A stretch of 6,690 nt of DNA from CAZKXX01 sp964556705 (GTDB lineage Bacteria > Acidobacteriota > Terriglobia > UBA7540). The notes beneath the pieces are model-generated. The model made no database searches, was not told where the DNA came from, and saw only the letters and a program-made list of their open reading frames with translations. Positions 6,401 through 6,690 of the stretch are shown in pieces; positions within the stretch are counted from its first letter, which is position 1, and each line of letters starts with the position of its first letter. Where the stretch lies: positions 1-6,690 of the forward strand of contig CAZKXX010000145.1 of the NCBI GenBank assembly GCA_964556705.1, in the 5' to 3' direction. Made by a program: the position numbers and the translations under genes.

Positions 6401-6690
6401 GAAACCATCGACTGTGAAGTTGCCCATGCCGCTGCGCGTGCCGTGAACCGACGGCCCGCGGCTCACCGTACCGATCGTGGAAGAAATCGTCGCGCCGTCC
6501 ACGGTGCCGGGCATGAGGTTGACGAAGGCGCTGGGCTCGCGGATTTCCAGCGGCAGGCGGGTGATGGTCGTGTGGTCAACCAGTCCGGAAACTTTGGTCT
6601 CCTCGGGATTGACCAGCCGCACCCCGGCGCCTTCCACCGTCACCGTTTCGGTGATCGCACCGACCTCCAGTCTGATGTCTTCAGTAACGA
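3488..6690 (-). CDS. TonB-dependent receptor-type outer-membrane protein (Oar-like), 5' end cut by window edge
   Basis: 1066 residues are visible. The frame stays open past the first possible start (GTG at 6641-6643) to the edge, reading TEDIRLEVGAITET just upstream, which continues naturally into TVTVEG. The true start, signal peptide and probable CarboxypepD_reg domain therefore lie outside the window. Plug-type signatures follow: the TRLPLEIREPSAFVNLMPG stretch, FTVDGFDNND, a Gly-rich stretch, and SPEALQEFRVVTSNFEAEHG then RSGTNDLHGSLFEYNR. The rest is a large Tyr/Phe/Asn-rich beta-barrel. It ends NMFNHPNFTRPSQ and then LALRFDF, the terminal Phe being the usual signal for outer-membrane barrel assembly. 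The product should be a gated transporter or surface protein for an unknown ligand. Only four cysteines occur, in two close pairs (about 5860/5910 and 4827/4869), and a DxNxDGxxxD loop lies at 3884-3913. Stop is TAA, followed by a strong terminator. Confidence 0.93.
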   Translation of the reverse strand, partial: VTEDIRLEVGAITETVTVEGAGVRLVNPEETKVSGLVDHTTITRLPLEIREPSAFVNLMPGTVDGATISSTIGTVSRGPSVHGTRSGMGNFTVDGFDNNDQGQGGRGGSGGSLGAPGAQVGISPEALQEFRVVTSNFEAEHGRGGGFVVENVLRSGTNDLHGSLFEYNRVQKLASQYWASNRAGLEDSLVRNQFGGSIGGPVKLPGYDGRNKTFWFTSVEFHRMRTSGPTSVTSVTPEFVNFVRSGAFADFHESNPAGFCNQFLSADPDDPNEYVFCPGAFNLSRTLGPMAAQLYDTYGLPVPVTDFTPVGGGLYTDGLIYPVNVYGTAYGSDSFLLNQGRMSVKFDHNASDNDRFSFTYLFDDLDQGGSFGGDYFNPAFPYDNPGRNQLAGLTYTRTFSPTVVNEARFGYLRDRADFPETNPPEPPSIGNFIDPFSSGFGLSSALPQYFTNNQFQVKDNISIVYGKHTFKAGGEYRRTRNGSTFGALKNGTFLYNDIESLLTDGAFGDESDIVLFGTPVFGGGLGIAAINPVTGTLPEFYRGFRANEIGIYVQDTWKAHPRLTINLGLRWEYQGPPHNFRPGIDSNFYLGTDLLPGAWRSTANPLCTADGQPFANPFFPCQSGQFRRVANGDFAIRDKNIWAKDTNNFAPRVGFAWDVKGDQKLVFRWGGGVFYDRIWNNLFENIRFNPPYFAFAGTGAFFDGTPVGPISMPGFFSFPINPSLFASSGAASPRHMDENLLMPYVQQGFAGIQYQLTNDMALHVSYHLTQGRKLTGLVDLNTFPGRTLTGTNPDTGLPYRSTRPNSAIGSDNSRTNAFRSVYHGMEATLIKRMSRGLQFQANYTWSKSIDDMSDAFSGKDSLRPSNPLNLALDRGRSDHDITHRFVTSFYYEIPAWRSNRIAGGWDVGGYVTVRTGTPFTIMSNVDSNRDGYFTDRAMFVGTGSPSDLIDNSVSPADGYLRTRDANDQPFFVTTPTDPSINNGLWIDGRLGRNILDSPGFWNVTTTVQKRFQITESAAFRFQANFFNMFNHPNFTRPSQLITSGSFGKSTNTFDPRVIQLALRFDF

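Noticed and set aside
6641..6643. GTG as the true start of the receptor gene
   Set aside because: The frame stays open to the window edge and the upstream residues fit the family, while the GTG gives no signal peptide, which an outer-membrane protein needs.
1..6690. CRISPR array, tRNA/rRNA, transposase or phage gene
   Set aside because: No regularly spaced direct repeats, no tRNA-like fold with a CCA end, and no transposase or phage protein signature were seen on either strand.

Overview
The window carries three genes, all on the minus strand, so transcription runs from high to low coordinates. From right to left they are: a 5'-truncated TonB-dependent receptor-type outer-membrane protein (3488-6690, running off the right edge), a secreted alkaline-phosphatase-superfamily 'sulfatase' with a C-terminal TPR array (1236-3200), and a secreted carboxypeptidase-regulatory-like/TPR protein (60-1028). 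The DNA is GC-rich. The very long Oar-like receptor, the exported sulfatase-TPR fusion and the exported CarboxypepD_reg-TPR protein together are typical of Acidobacteriota (Solibacter/Bryobacter-like soil lineages). That placement rests on remembered family character, not on a search.

Layout. 1-59 holds two small inverted repeats just downstream of the leftmost gene. 1029-1235 is a 207-bp gap with a good Shine-Dalgarno, a possible sigma70-type promoter and an 18-bp near-perfect dyad upstream of that promoter. 3201-3487 is a 287-bp gap and the most structured non-coding DNA here. In transcription order it holds a stem-loop cluster after the receptor stop, a strong intrinsic terminator with a GCAA loop and a U-rich tail, a two-dyad palindromic element, a candidate promoter (GAGACA-N17-TAGAAT) and the Shine-Dalgarno of the sulfatase gene. 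The terminator and separate promoters argue for individual transcription units rather than one operon.

How the genes may relate. All three products should act outside the cytoplasm: the receptor in the outer membrane, the other two probably in the periplasm or attached to the envelope. A receptor next to a sulfatase-fold enzyme suggests uptake and processing of an anionic substrate, but the enzyme has threonine where a true sulfatase has the formylglycine cysteine. A phospho-substrate (phosphodiesterase or phosphotransferase chemistry) is therefore at least as likely as sulfate-ester hydrolysis. No RNA gene, CRISPR array or insertion sequence was seen, and no clearly new system. The points most worth following are the Thr-type active site, the palindromes upstream of both candidate promoters, and the receptor's loop cysteines and calcium-loop-like motif.
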